A stretch of DNA of 64,000 bases from VFMC01 sp040380855. GTDB lineage: Bacteria; Actinomycetota; Acidimicrobiia; Acidimicrobiales; Ilumatobacteraceae. Location: assembly GCA_040380855.1 (NCBI GenBank), contig JBEIIG010000011.1, forward strand, positions 7,996 to 71,995. Direction: 5' to 3'. The position numbers were made by a program, and so were the translations under genes. Below, piece by piece: positions 42,992-51,980 of this stretch (its first letter is position 1; each line of letters opens with the position of its first letter). A model generated the notes under the pieces. It searched no databases. It saw only the letters and a program-made list of their open reading frames with translations, and was not told the DNA's origin.

Positions 42992-44011
42992 TCAGAGGAA
43001 GAGTTCGGCGATCTGCACGGCGTTGAGCGCCGCGCCCTTGCGGAGGTTGTCGTTGCTGAGGAACAGCACCAGCCCACGGCCGTCGTCGACGCTCGAGTCG
43101 TGCCGGATGCGCCCCACGTAGCAGGGGTCCTTACCGGCTGCGTCGAGCGGCGTGGGAACGTCCATCAGCGCCACACCGGGGGCAGCCGCCAGCAGTTCGG
43201 TGGCGCGGGCCACGCTGAGCGGACGGGCGAACTCGGCGTTGATGCTGAGCGAGTGCCCGGTGAACACCGGCACACGCACACAGGTGCCGCTGACGCGCAG
43301 GTCGGGGATGGCGAGGATCTTGCGGCTCTCGTTGCGCAGCTTCTGCTCTTCGTCGGTCTCGAACGAGCCGTCGTCGACGTACTTGCCGGCATACGGCAGC
43401 ACGTTGAACGCAATCGTCTTGGCGAACTTGGTGGGTGCCGGGAACACCACGGCCTCACCGTCGTAGGCCAGGGCGCGGGCCTGGTCGACCACCTCGCGGG
43501 CCTGCTTGTCGAGCTCGTCGACGCCTGCCAGACCGCCACCGCTGACGGCCTGATAGGTGCTGGCGACGATGCGCAGCAGACCGGCCTCGTCGTGCAGCGG
43601 CTTCAGTACCGGCATCGCGGCCATCGTGGTGCAGTTGGGGTTGGCGATGATGCCCTTGCGCGCGTTGGCGATCTCGCCGGGGTTCACCTCGCTGACGATC
43701 AGCGGCACATCGGGATCCATCCGCCACGCCGACGAGTTGTCGATGACGGTGACACCGGCGGCAGCGAACCGGGGGGCCAACTCCTTCGAACTGCTGGCGC
43801 CCGACGAGAACAGGGCGATGTCGAGGCCCGAAGGGTCGGCGGTCGACGCATCTTCGACGGTGATCTCGCCACCCTTCCACGGCAGGGTCGAACCCGCTGA
43901 ACGGGCCGAGGCGAAGAACCGCACCTCGTCGATGGGGAAATGACGCTCGACCAACAGTTCGCGCATCACTGCGCCCACCTGGCCGGTAGCTCCGACAACT
44001 CCGATTCGCAT
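42992..44011 (-). CDS. asd: Aspartate-semialdehyde dehydrogenase
   Basis: A 339-residue NADPH-dependent enzyme making aspartate semialdehyde for lysine, diaminopimelate, threonine and methionine synthesis. NADP motif GATGQVG, catalytic Cys127 in ANPNCTTM, and the catalytic His region FTGHSLSINAEF. It is the last of three same-strand genes (lysC, methyltransferase, asd), so the usual lysC-asd pair is split by one gene. Confidence 0.95.
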   Translation of the reverse strand: MRIGVVGATGQVGAVMRELLVERHFPIDEVRFFASARSAGSTLPWKGGEITVEDASTADPSGLDIALFSSGASSSKELAPRFAAAGVTVIDNSSAWRMDPDVPLIVSEVNPGEIANARKGIIANPNCTTMAAMPVLKPLHDEAGLLRIVASTYQAVSGGGLAGVDELDKQAREVVDQARALAYDGEAVVFPAPTKFAKTIAFNVLPYAGKYVDDGSFETDEEQKLRNESRKILAIPDLRVSGTCVRVPVFTGHSLSINAEFARPLSVARATELLAAAPGVALMDVPTPLDAAGKDPCYVGRIRHDSSVDDGRGLVLFLSNDNLRKGAALNAVQIAELFL

Positions 44012-44069
44012 GCCCGTCAGGCTAACGGTGGCCGCCCTGGTGATGGCTGGAATTGCCGTTCCCGCGGGC

Positions 44070-44897
44070 TCAGCGGACGGTGCCGACGAGCCACCAGTGG
44101 CTCTGGTTCACGCCCTCGAACGTCGACTCGGCGACCCCATCGACGCGGAACGGCTTGCGCTTGGGTGAACGCACCAACCGCGCATCGGCAAGATGGTGTT
44201 GCACTTCCGCCAGCACCTGGGTGGGCGACAGCCGATTGGCCTGCCACCCCAGCCGTGTCGCCAGCCGCTGCTTGGCCACCAGCCCACCGATACCCGGCAC
44301 GCGCCACAGTCCGCGCACGATCTTGCCGGTGGGCCAAAGGGCCACATCGCTGCCCGACCACGTGCGGTAGTTCAGCACCACATGGCCTCCGGGGCGAACA
44401 GCGCGGATCACCTCGTTGGTGAGTGCCAGCGCGTCGTCGTGGTGGCAGTGCTGCAGGGTGATGTAGCTGAAGGCGACGTCGACCGAGCCCTCGGCCACCC
44501 GAACGGTGCGCCCGTCGAACACGTGCACCGTGCGCAGACGATCGGGCTTGCCGAACTGGGCCACGGTTTCGCGGCACCGTTCGAGGAACGCCGCGTCGAG
44601 ATCGCACGCCACGACCGTGCGGAACATCCGGGTGAAGCTGGCGGTCATCCGACCGATACCCGAGCCCAGTTCCAGCAGCGTCTGCTCGGCGTTGTGTTCG
44701 CCCGCCAGGCCGAACGCCTGCAGGTAGGCGAGCGTCTCGTGATCGCCAGTGCGCACGAACTCGGCGAGGTCGAGTTCGTCGCCGGTGCGGTTGTTGAACA
44801 CCCAGCCGGTGCGACGCACCACATCGTCGGCACTCGCCTGCTGCTCGCTGGCGGTGCCTGCCGCGGTCCACGGCACGTGTTGCTGGCGGCGGTTCAT
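44070..44897 (-). CDS. Class I SAM-dependent methyltransferase
   Basis: A 275-residue methyltransferase with motif I LLELGSGIGRMTASF, an acidic residue after strand 2 (VACDLDAAFLERC), and motif IV-like FSYITLQHCHHDDAL. The C-terminal third is not recognised. It lies between lysC and asd on the same strand with gaps of 22 and 58 nt. Acceptor substrate unknown; nothing ties it to lysine metabolism except position. Confidence 0.83.
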   Translation of the reverse strand: MNRRQQHVPWTAAGTASEQQASADDVVRRTGWVFNNRTGDELDLAEFVRTGDHETLAYLQAFGLAGEHNAEQTLLELGSGIGRMTASFTRMFRTVVACDLDAAFLERCRETVAQFGKPDRLRTVHVFDGRTVRVAEGSVDVAFSYITLQHCHHDDALALTNEVIRAVRPGGHVVLNYRTWSGSDVALWPTGKIVRGLWRVPGIGGLVAKQRLATRLGWQANRLSPTQVLAEVQHHLADARLVRSPKRKPFRVDGVAESTFEGVNQSHWWLVGTVR

Positions 44898-44919
44898 CGG
44901 ATGCCCAGTGTGGCAGGCC

Positions 44920-46170
44920 TCACTTGCGATCAGGGAGCGGCGCCGAATACGCCTGACCGCTGTCGAGCCCGAAGGCCGTGTGCAGGGCTCGTGCCGCTCG
45001 CTCGAGATCGGCGGCTGCGGTGACCACGCTGATGCGGATGGTCGAGGTCGAGATCATCATGATGTTCACCTCGTGATCGGCGAGCGTGCGGAACATCTTC
45101 GCCGCGATGCCGGGGCTGCTCTTCATACCGGCGCCGACGAGGCTGATCTTGGCGATCTCGGCGTCGTGCTCGACCCCAGCGGCGCCGATCTCGGCGGCGA
45201 CCCGGCCGACGATCGACTCGGCCGTGGCCATGTCGGCCTTCGGCATCGTGAAGCTGATGTCGGTGGTGCCGACGTGCCCGGTGTTCTGCACGATCATGTC
45301 GACGTTCACGTTGGCCTGCGCGAGTGGTTCGAACAACGTGGCCGAGATACCGGGACGGTCGGGCACCCCGACGATGGTGACCTTCGCCTCGGAGAGGTCG
45401 GTGACGACGCCGGAGATGACCGGATCTTCCATGGAGGGCTCCTGACCGGTGACCCACGTGCCCTGCTCCCAGGTGAAGCTCGAGCGGACGTGGAGGGGAA
45501 CGTTGTGGTTGCGGGCGAACTCGACGCTGCGCAGCGCCAGCACCTTGCTGCCGGCGCCGGCCATCTCGAGCATCTCGTCGAAGTTGATGTGGGCGAGCTT
45601 GCGGGCCTGGGGCACCACTCGCGGATCGGCGCTGAACACGCCGGTCACATCGGTGTAGATCTCGCAACTGTCGGCCTGCAGTGCTGCGGCCAGTGCCACT
45701 GCCGTGGTGTCGCTGCCGCCGCGGCCGAGGGTGGTGATCTCGCGGTCGGTGCTGATGCCCTGGAACCCGGCCACCACGCACACCTTGCCCTCGGCGAGGG
45801 CCTCGCGCACCCGGTCGCCCTTCACCTCGAGGATCTTCGCCTTGCCGTGTGCCGTGTCGGTGACGATACCCACCTGGCTGCCGGTGAAGCTGACGGCGGG
45901 CACACCGATGTCGGCCAGCGCCATCGACACCAGGGCCATCGACACCCGCTCGCCGGTGGTGAGCAGCATGTCCATCTCGCGACCCGGCTGAGTCTTCGAC
46001 ACGCTGTTGGCGAGGGTGATGAGGTTGTCGGTGCTCTTGCCCATCGCACTGACGACGACCACCACCTGGTCGCCGCGACGACGGGTGAACGCCACGTTCT
46101 CGGCGACCGCACGGATGCGATCGGGATCGGCGACGGAGGTTCCGCCGTACTTCTGGACGATGAGGGCCAC
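44920..46170 (-). CDS. lysC: Aspartate kinase
   Basis: A 416-residue aspartokinase, first step of the aspartate family pathway. The kinase domain opens VQKYGGTSVADPDRI and contains VAGFQGISTDREITTLGRGGSDTTA; two ACT domains occupy the C-terminus (VTIVGVPDRPGISATLFEPL and ISLVGAGMKSSPGIAAKMF), the site of Lys/Thr feedback. GTG 46170 is chosen because the family begins at this point and a TATCCT -10 sits 9 nt upstream; the frame stays open to 46194. Confidence 0.95.
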   Translation of the reverse strand: MALIVQKYGGTSVADPDRIRAVAENVAFTRRRGDQVVVVVSAMGKSTDNLITLANSVSKTQPGREMDMLLTTGERVSMALVSMALADIGVPAVSFTGSQVGIVTDTAHGKAKILEVKGDRVREALAEGKVCVVAGFQGISTDREITTLGRGGSDTTAVALAAALQADSCEIYTDVTGVFSADPRVVPQARKLAHINFDEMLEMAGAGSKVLALRSVEFARNHNVPLHVRSSFTWEQGTWVTGQEPSMEDPVISGVVTDLSEAKVTIVGVPDRPGISATLFEPLAQANVNVDMIVQNTGHVGTTDISFTMPKADMATAESIVGRVAAEIGAAGVEHDAEIAKISLVGAGMKSSPGIAAKMFRTLADHEVNIMMISTSTIRISVVTAAADLERAARALHTAFGLDSGQAYSAPLPDRK

Positions 46171-46179
46171 GGGTTCCAG

Positions 46180-46189
46180 AGGATACCGT
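46180..46189. promoter_or_regulatory. Divergent -10 pair sharing one TA step (lysC / MFS)
   Basis: AGGATACCGT contains TACCGT on the plus strand (46184-46189; 8 nt before MFS GTG 46198) and TATCCT on the minus strand (46185-46180; 9 nt before lysC GTG 46170). The start codons are 27 bp apart. Confidence 0.5.
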
Positions 46190-46197
46190 CTCACCTC

Positions 46198-47424
46198 GTG
46201 CTCGCCCGCCCACTCGATTCACTGCTGGGCGACGACTGCCCCACCGAAGTCCGACGGCACATCGCCACCCTCACCGCTGCCCGCCTGTGCGCGAACGCGT
46301 GCTTCCGTTATGCGCCACCGTTCCTCGCCACGATCGCCCGCGGCACGGGCGTGTCGCTCGACGACATCGGCATCGCGCTTGCCGCAGCCGAGTTGGCCGG
46401 GCTGCTGTCGCCGCTGAACGCCCGCCTCGTCGACCGGATGTCGCGCCGTACCGCCATGGTGGCCGGCCTGCTCGGCGTGGTCGTCGGCACCGTGCTGGCG
46501 GCGTCGAGCCAGGGCATGGTGCTGTTCGCCATCGGCCTCATCGTGATGGCCCAGAGCAAGGTCACCTACGACCTCGGCCTGGGCTCGTGGGTGTCGGATC
46601 ATGTTCCGTATGCGACCCGCAGCCGGGTGGTGGGTGTCACCGAGATCGCCTGGGCGGGCGGGCTGCTGCTGGGTGTGAGCGCGATGGGCCTGGTCACCGG
46701 TGTGCTCGGCTGGCGGGCCGGCTATGCCACCGGCGCCATCGCGGTGGTGATGTTCGCCGGCGTGGTGGCGCGTCGGTTGCCGAGCGAGCCGCACCACACC
46801 GAGGTGTCGGCGCGCGAGGTGGCCGGCGAACGGAGGGGTCGACCTCGCCTCGGGGCGCAGGTGGTGCTCGCCATGTTCGTCTCGGGTTCGCTGATGGGGT
46901 CGGTGCAGTTCCTGTTCGTCACCTTTGGCAGTTGGCTCGAGGACTCGTTCGACTTCACAGCAGCCATGCTGGCGGCGGTCGCCTTCACCCTGGGGTTGGG
47001 CGAGTTCGCCGCGTCGATCACGTCGGCGCGCCGAACCGACACATGGGGCAAGGAGCGCAGCATGGCGCTGGGTGCTGCGGTGATGGTGCCGGCATCGCTG
47101 GGGCTCGTCTTCCTCACCGACCACCTGTGGCTCGGCCTGCCGCTGCTGGCGATCGCGGTGCTGTGCTTCGAGTTCGCGATCGTCAGTTCGGTGGCCATCG
47201 GCACCACGCTGGTCCCTGGTTCACCGGCGCTCGGGCTCAGCCTCATGCTGGCGGGCGGCACCCTGGGGCGGGCCATCACGTCGATCCCGGCGACCCGGCT
47301 GTATGCCGACCACGGCATGGCTTGGCCGGCCGCGATGTCAGCGGTACTGGCAGCTGCGAGCGTGCTCGCCGCCCTGGCGCTGAAACACCACCGCGCCGGC
47401 ACCCCCACCCCCTCGACGCGATGA
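46198..47424 (+). CDS. MFS transporter
   Basis: A 408-residue major-facilitator protein with about 12 membrane segments in two six-helix halves and the loop 2-3 motif in NARLVDRMSRRTAMVAG. The central cytoplasmic loop is basic (about residues 195-220). GTG 46198 follows a TACCGT -10 by 8 nt. It shares its promoter region with lysC, which makes an amino-acid or aspartate-pathway exporter conceivable, but substrate cannot be read from the sequence. Confidence 0.84.
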   Translation: MLARPLDSLLGDDCPTEVRRHIATLTAARLCANACFRYAPPFLATIARGTGVSLDDIGIALAAAELAGLLSPLNARLVDRMSRRTAMVAGLLGVVVGTVLAASSQGMVLFAIGLIVMAQSKVTYDLGLGSWVSDHVPYATRSRVVGVTEIAWAGGLLLGVSAMGLVTGVLGWRAGYATGAIAVVMFAGVVARRLPSEPHHTEVSAREVAGERRGRPRLGAQVVLAMFVSGSLMGSVQFLFVTFGSWLEDSFDFTAAMLAAVAFTLGLGEFAASITSARRTDTWGKERSMALGAAVMVPASLGLVFLTDHLWLGLPLLAIAVLCFEFAIVSSVAIGTTLVPGSPALGLSLMLAGGTLGRAITSIPATRLYADHGMAWPAAMSAVLAAASVLAALALKHHRAGTPTPSTR

Positions 47425-47460
47425 GCAACCGGTGCGCCAGGTGCGCACCTCGCTCATCGC
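47418..47460. terminator. Nested hairpin between convergent genes (bidirectional)
   Basis: GCGATGAGC (47418-47426) pairs with GCTCATCGC (47452-47460), and inside it GGTGCGC (47431-47437) pairs with GCGCACC (47443-47449). The stem includes the MFS stop codon. No U-tract follows, but the symmetric position between MFS (+) and the inhibitor gene (-) suggests a shared terminator. Confidence 0.5.
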
Positions 47461-47479
47461 GTGATGGGGGAAGACGGGG

Positions 47480-47902
47480 TCAGGCGGCGACGGTGACGTC
47501 GAGGGTGACGGTGTCGACCGGCGGCACGTCGGTCTCCCACGGGCGGCGGTAGTCGAGCACGATCGTCGTCGTGCCGGCGGCCGTCGCCGTGAACCGCACG
47601 GTCTCGGTCCCGCCCGACCCCGGCATCACCACATCGGGGTTCGTGGCCGCATAGGTGAGTTCGCCGTTCTGGGTGAGCACCGCCCCATCGGGCGCCGTGC
47701 TGATGGTCCAGCTGTACCCCGTCGACGGGTTCGAGGGCAGGGTGACCACGAGGGCCTGTCCCACCTTCAGGGCCACCGGTCCCGAGGCCGTTGCCGTCAC
47801 CTCACCTGCAGCCGGCGGCTGTGTCGACGATGTGTCGTCGTCCTTGCTGCCACATGCACCGACCATCGTCACCACGACCATCAACACTGCAATCGTCCGC
47901 AT
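47480..47902 (-). CDS. Chagasin-like (I42) cysteine-protease inhibitor lipoprotein
   Basis: A 140-residue lipoprotein with lipobox Cys17 (MVGAC). After a Thr/Pro linker, the mature domain has the chagasin loops: NPSTGYSW (L4-type NPTTGY motif), GGTETVRFTA (L2-type GxG region) and RPWE (L6-type RPW motif). I42 proteins block papain-like proteases. In a free-living bacterium it may protect against foreign proteases or restrain an endogenous one; no target gene is in the window. Confidence 0.85.
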   Translation of the reverse strand: MRTIAVLMVVVTMVGACGSKDDDTSSTQPPAAGEVTATASGPVALKVGQALVVTLPSNPSTGYSWTISTAPDGAVLTQNGELTYAATNPDVVMPGSGGTETVRFTATAAGTTTIVLDYRRPWETDVPPVDTVTLDVTVAA

Positions 47903-48001
47903 CGGACACTCCTTCGCTCAGCGGACGCAACCCTGCGGCCGTGTCGATTCGACGAACGACAATCCTCGCAGGTTCCCCACAGCCCGACAGGGGCCTTCGA
48001 C

Positions 48002-49720
48002 TCAGCCCCGGTAACGGTTGGTGATGGGCAGACGGCGGTCCTTGCCGAACGCCTTCAGACTCACACGCACACCGGGCGGGCACTGACGGCGCTTGTACTC
48101 GTTCACATCGACGAGCCGAGTGATACGCCTGACGAGTGCCTCGTCGTGGCCGAGTTCGATGATCTCGGCCGCCGTGCGGTCGTCTTCCACGTAGAGCTGC
48201 AGGATCGGGTCGAGCACCTCGTACGGCGGCAGGCTCTGGTCGTCGCGCTGATCGGGCCGCAGTTCGGCCGACGGCGGCTTGGTGATGACGCTCTCGTTCA
48301 CGATCACCCGCCCAGCACGCACGTTCACGTAGCGGCACAGGTCGTAGACGCGGGTCTTGAGCACGTCTTTGATGACGGCATACCCACCTACCGAGTCGCC
48401 GTAGATGGTGAAGTAGCCGACGGCCATCTCGCTCTTGTTGCCGGTGGTGAGCACCATCCAGCCGAACTTGTTCGACAGGGCCATCAGCGTGGTGCCGCGG
48501 ATGCGGCTCTGCAGGTTCTCTTCGGTGAGGTCGGCCGGATGCCCTTCGAACGACGGGGCGAGCATGTCGAGGTACGCCGCGAATGCCGGCTCGATCGGCA
48601 CGGTGCGGTAGTCGATGCCGAGCCGCTCGGCCAGGTCGGCCGCGTCGCTGCGGCTGTGGTCGCTCGAGTAGCGGCTCGGCATACTGACGCCGTGCACGTG
48701 CTCGGCGCCGAGGGCGTCGACGGCCACACACGCGACGAGCGTCGAGTCGATTCCACCCGACAGACCGATCACCACATCGGTGAAGCCGTTCTTCCGCACG
48801 TAGTCGCGGGTGCCCAGCACGAGCGCGGCATACAACTCGGCGTCGGCCGACAAGGGCTCGGCCTGCGGCGGGTCGAGGCGGCCCTCGGGCAGCCGCGGCT
48901 GCTCGGTGATGGTGACGGTGGGCAGGTGCTCGATCGTGGCCCGACCGCGCGGATCGATGAGCCGCTTGCGGTACACGGGTTCGACGACCACATCGGTGAT
49001 GAGCAGCTGTTCGTCGAACTGGGCGGCACGGGCGAGGAGCGTTCCCTCGGCGTCGAACACCATCGAGCCGCCGTCGAACACCAACTCGTCCTGCCCGCAC
49101 ACCTGATTGACGTACACCAGCGCACAGCTCGCATCGGCGGCACGGGTGGCGAGCATCCGCTCGCGATCGTGGGCCTTGCCGTTGTGGAACGGCGAGCCGT
49201 TGATGTTGATGTTCAGTTCGGCGCCGCCTGCAGCCTGCTCGGCGAGCGGCCCGGTGGGGCTCCACACGTCTTCGCAGATGCTCACCCCCACCTTCACGCC
49301 ACCGATGACGTACAGCTCGTAGGGGTCGTTGTCGTCGCCGGGCGTGAAATAGCGGGCCTCGTCGAACACGGCGTAGTTGGGCAGCACCCGCTTGCGATAG
49401 GTGCCCACCACCGCGCCGTCGACACACACGGCGGCGGCGTTGTAGAGGTCGCGGTCGGCGTCGACGAAGCCGACCACCGCCACGCACCGACGGGTGCGCG
49501 CCGCGATGGTGGCCAACGCCTGCTGGTTGGCTGCCACGAACCCCGGCTTCAGCACCAGGTCTTCGGGCGGGTAGCCGGTGATGGCCAGCTCGGGAAAGGC
49601 GACGATGTCGCACTCGGCCGCTTCGGCCTCGTCGTACGCCGCGCAGATCTTGGCGACGTCGGCGTCGAGGTCGCCGACCGTCGGGTTGATCTGGGCGAGG
49701 GCGATACGCAAGCGGGCCAC
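48002..49720 (-). CDS. nadE: Glutamine-dependent NAD+ synthetase
   Basis: A 572-residue two-domain enzyme completing NAD synthesis. The N-terminal nitrilase-like amidase carries Glu in AFPELAITGYPPEDLV, a Lys in TYRKRVLPNYAVFDE and Cys in VYVNQVCGQDEL. The C-terminal synthetase carries the PP-loop GLSGGIDSTLVACVAVDALG. The full length shows that it uses glutamine rather than ammonia only. It stands between the inhibitor and a lipoprotein on the same strand. Confidence 0.96.
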   Translation of the reverse strand: MARLRIALAQINPTVGDLDADVAKICAAYDEAEAAECDIVAFPELAITGYPPEDLVLKPGFVAANQQALATIAARTRRCVAVVGFVDADRDLYNAAAVCVDGAVVGTYRKRVLPNYAVFDEARYFTPGDDNDPYELYVIGGVKVGVSICEDVWSPTGPLAEQAAGGAELNININGSPFHNGKAHDRERMLATRAADASCALVYVNQVCGQDELVFDGGSMVFDAEGTLLARAAQFDEQLLITDVVVEPVYRKRLIDPRGRATIEHLPTVTITEQPRLPEGRLDPPQAEPLSADAELYAALVLGTRDYVRKNGFTDVVIGLSGGIDSTLVACVAVDALGAEHVHGVSMPSRYSSDHSRSDAADLAERLGIDYRTVPIEPAFAAYLDMLAPSFEGHPADLTEENLQSRIRGTTLMALSNKFGWMVLTTGNKSEMAVGYFTIYGDSVGGYAVIKDVLKTRVYDLCRYVNVRAGRVIVNESVITKPPSAELRPDQRDDQSLPPYEVLDPILQLYVEDDRTAAEIIELGHDEALVRRITRLVDVNEYKRRQCPPGVRVSLKAFGKDRRLPITNRYRG

Positions 49721-49756
49721 GCCACGAGGCTACTGGCCCCTCCGCCCTCCCCATCC

Positions 49757-49848
49757 GTGAGCGTGGACCCGCACCCACGCTGTCCACGCTCACCGATGCC
49801 GAGGTTCCGTGAGCCCCGACCACCCGGCGCGGGGCCGAGGCTCACGGA
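49757..49848. terminator. Two tandem hairpins between the lipoprotein gene and nadE
   Basis: A 12-bp perfect inverted repeat GTGAGCGTGGAC/GTCCACGCTCAC (49757-49768 and 49782-49793) and a 10-bp one TCCGTGAGCC/GGCTCACGGA (49806-49815 and 49839-49848) fill most of the 130-bp gap. The second begins 2 nt past the lipoprotein stop. No U-run is seen, so they may be GC-rich terminators of actinobacterial type. Confidence 0.5.
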
Positions 49849-49850
49849 GC

Positions 49851-50846
49851 TCAGCAGACCGGGTCGCCGGGGAGCAACACGGCAGCGGCGACGAAGTACA
49901 GCGAGTCGCCGTCGCTGAAGTAGGTGTCCTGCTTGGCGTCGGCCAGCACCGTGCCCGCCTGCTGGGCGGTGAGGGTGATGCAGTTCGTGGCATCGGCCAG
50001 CTTCACACCGGTTGACGCCGGCCACTCGACCACCGTGGGCGTGGGCGTGATGGCGTCGAGTTCGCTCTGCTCGGCGGCGCGGGCACGGATGCGGTAGGCG
50101 GCCGGCGTGAACGGACCCTCGGTGCCGAGGTTCTCGGCGCCCACGGTTGTTGCGAGGTCTTGCAGCGCGAGCGAGAAGTCGAGCAGCGCCTGGCGGGCCG
50201 GGGTGTTGTCCCTGGTGCCGTCGCCATCGGGCGTCATCATCCCGAGCGCATACGCGCTGTGCGAGAACGACGAGCCCTTCGCCGACAGCAGCACCTCGGT
50301 GTTGGGTGCGTCGGCGATCATGATGTCGCCCGACGGGGTGTAGTCGGGCGTGGGCGAGGTGAGCAGGCCCAGGCTGTCGGCCCGCTCGAGCAGTTTCTGG
50401 ATGCCTGCCTCGGTGATGGTGCGCGACATCACCGGCAGCACCAACGGCCCGGGGTACTGCAAGGTCATCACCCCAGGGGTGTAGACGGTGCCGTCGCCAG
50501 CGACGAGCACGGTGGGCAACTGCGAGAACGCGTAGTCGGGGGGCAGCATGCCGCCCACGTAGCCGAGTCGGATGACGGCAGCGGTGGCGTCGGCGGGATG
50601 GTCGATACCGTCGACCGGAGCGCTGGTGTCGGGGGTGGTGTCGTCGGACGTGTCGGCCGGTTCGGCCTTGTCGTTCCCGCACGCCACGAGCGCTCCACCG
50701 GCCACCGTGGCGGCCAGGAACGACAGCAGCAGCGACCGACGGCTCATCGGCGAGGCGATCAGCGAGGCCGACGGCGTGCGGTCCTGGTTCGATTCGGATC
50801 GGTTGGTCTGCATGGTCATGCCATTCTGACGGTTCGTCACCTCCAC
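49851..50846 (-). CDS. Predicted Tat/lipobox lipoprotein of unknown function
   Basis: A protein of up to 331 residues with a late signal peptide containing twin Arg and a lipobox (SRRSLLLSFLAATVAGGALVACG), an Asp/Thr/Pro linker, then a globular domain I do not recognise (IRLGYVGGMLPPDYAFSQLP; LLERADSLGLLTSPTPDYTP). The start is uncertain: GTG 50846 is taken, with ATG 50819, 50813 and 50747 also in frame. It is divergent from glnII across a 120-bp region holding the phased TTCAC boxes. Confidence 0.65.
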   Translation of the reverse strand: MEVTNRQNGMTMQTNRSESNQDRTPSASLIASPMSRRSLLLSFLAATVAGGALVACGNDKAEPADTSDDTTPDTSAPVDGIDHPADATAAVIRLGYVGGMLPPDYAFSQLPTVLVAGDGTVYTPGVMTLQYPGPLVLPVMSRTITEAGIQKLLERADSLGLLTSPTPDYTPSGDIMIADAPNTEVLLSAKGSSFSHSAYALGMMTPDGDGTRDNTPARQALLDFSLALQDLATTVGAENLGTEGPFTPAAYRIRARAAEQSELDAITPTPTVVEWPASTGVKLADATNCITLTAQQAGTVLADAKQDTYFSDGDSLYFVAAAVLLPGDPVC

Positions 50847-50874
50847 CTGGTTCCCGACAGGATGGGATGCGGCG

Positions 50875-50913
50875 GTTCACACAGCGTTCACAATTCGCGA
50901 ACAACGGCGAAAT
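50875..50913 (+). promoter_or_regulatory. GlnR/PhoP-type operator before glnII
   Basis: Four 5-mers separated by exactly 6 nt: TTCAC (50876-50880), TTCAC (50887-50891), CGAAC (50898-50902), GAAAT (50909-50913). The 5-6-5-6-5-6-5 lattice is that of actinomycete GlnR boxes (gTnAC-n6-GaAAC repeated), and the first two units, each preceded by G, are also PHO-box-like GTTCAC repeats 11 bp apart. It ends 53 nt before the glnII start. Confidence 0.6.
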
Positions 50914-50966
50914 CGCGCGCTGCGAGAGTTCGCCCGCCCCAGAAGCCCTCCACCAAAGGAATCCCC

Positions 50967-51962
50967 GTGGCCTATCAAGCTGAATACATCTGGATCGACG
51001 GCACCGAGCCCACCCCGCTGCTGCGTTCCAAGACCAAGATCCTCGCCGACGGCAAGGAGCCCCCGATCTGGGGCTTCGACGGTTCGTCCACCAACCAGGC
51101 CACCGGCGAGTCGAGCGACTGCATGTTGAAGCCTGTCTTCACCTGCCCCGACCCCATCCGCGGTGGCAACAACGTGCTCGTGCTGTGCGAGGTCTACCTG
51201 GCCGCCACCGACAAGCCGCACCCCACCAACACCCGCGCTGCGGCGGCCAAGGCTGCGAAGAAGTACGCCAAGGACGAGATGATCTTCGGCATCGAGCAGG
51301 AGTACACCTTCTTGAAGCTCGACGGCACGCCCTACGGCTTCCCCAAGGGTGGCTTCCCGGGGCCCCAGGGCCCGTACTACTGCGGCGTCGGCGCCGGCCG
51401 CGTCACCGCCCGTGAGGTCATCGAGATCCACACCCAGGCGTGCATCGACGCCGGTCTGATGATCGAGGGCACCAACGCCGAAGTGATGCCCGGCCAGTGG
51501 GAGTTCCAGATCGGCGCCGCCGATGCCCTCACCGTGAGCGACCACATGTACGTGGCACGCTGGCTGCTCCACCGCATCGCCGAAGACTTCGACATCGTCG
51601 TGTCGTTCGACGCCAAGCCGCAGAAGGGCGACTGGAACGGCGCCGGTGCGCACACCAACTTCTCGACCAAGGCGATGCGCGAGAGCTACGACGCCATCGA
51701 GGCCGCCTGCAAGGCCATCGGCAAGCGTGTCGACCTGCACATCAAGGGCTACGGCCACGACATCGAGAGCCGCCTCACCGGTGCGCACGAGACCGCCCCG
51801 TACAACAAGTTCAGCTACGGCGTGTCGAACCGCGGTGCCAGCATCCGCATCCCGTGGCAGGTCGCCCGCGACCGCAAGGGCTACGCCGAGGACCGTCGTC
51901 CGAACGCCAACTGCGACCCCTACACGGTCACCCGCCTGTTGCTCGACGCCGTCTGCGCCTGA
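50967..51962 (+). CDS. glnII: Glutamine synthetase, type II (eukaryote-like)
   Basis: A 331-residue GSII enzyme, shorter than GSI (around 450). It opens YQAEYIWIDGTEPTPLLRSKT and carries the nucleotide/metal segments PPIWGFDGSSTNQA, FGIEQEYTFL, VMPGQWEFQIG and GAGAHTNFSTK that define GSII. GSII enzymes are not adenylylated, so control is transcriptional, in line with the operator upstream. SD AAAGGA lies 6 nt before GTG 50967. A strong terminator follows, so it is probably monocistronic. Confidence 0.95.
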   Translation: MAYQAEYIWIDGTEPTPLLRSKTKILADGKEPPIWGFDGSSTNQATGESSDCMLKPVFTCPDPIRGGNNVLVLCEVYLAATDKPHPTNTRAAAAKAAKKYAKDEMIFGIEQEYTFLKLDGTPYGFPKGGFPGPQGPYYCGVGAGRVTAREVIEIHTQACIDAGLMIEGTNAEVMPGQWEFQIGAADALTVSDHMYVARWLLHRIAEDFDIVVSFDAKPQKGDWNGAGAHTNFSTKAMRESYDAIEAACKAIGKRVDLHIKGYGHDIESRLTGAHETAPYNKFSYGVSNRGASIRIPWQVARDRKGYAEDRRPNANCDPYTVTRLLLDAVCA

Positions 51963-51980
51963 CCGACACCACGACATCGT

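Noticed and set aside
49757..49848. Inverted repeats considered as insertion-sequence ends
   Set aside because: No transposase, no target duplication, and they sit just past a stop codon, so hairpin terminators explain them better.
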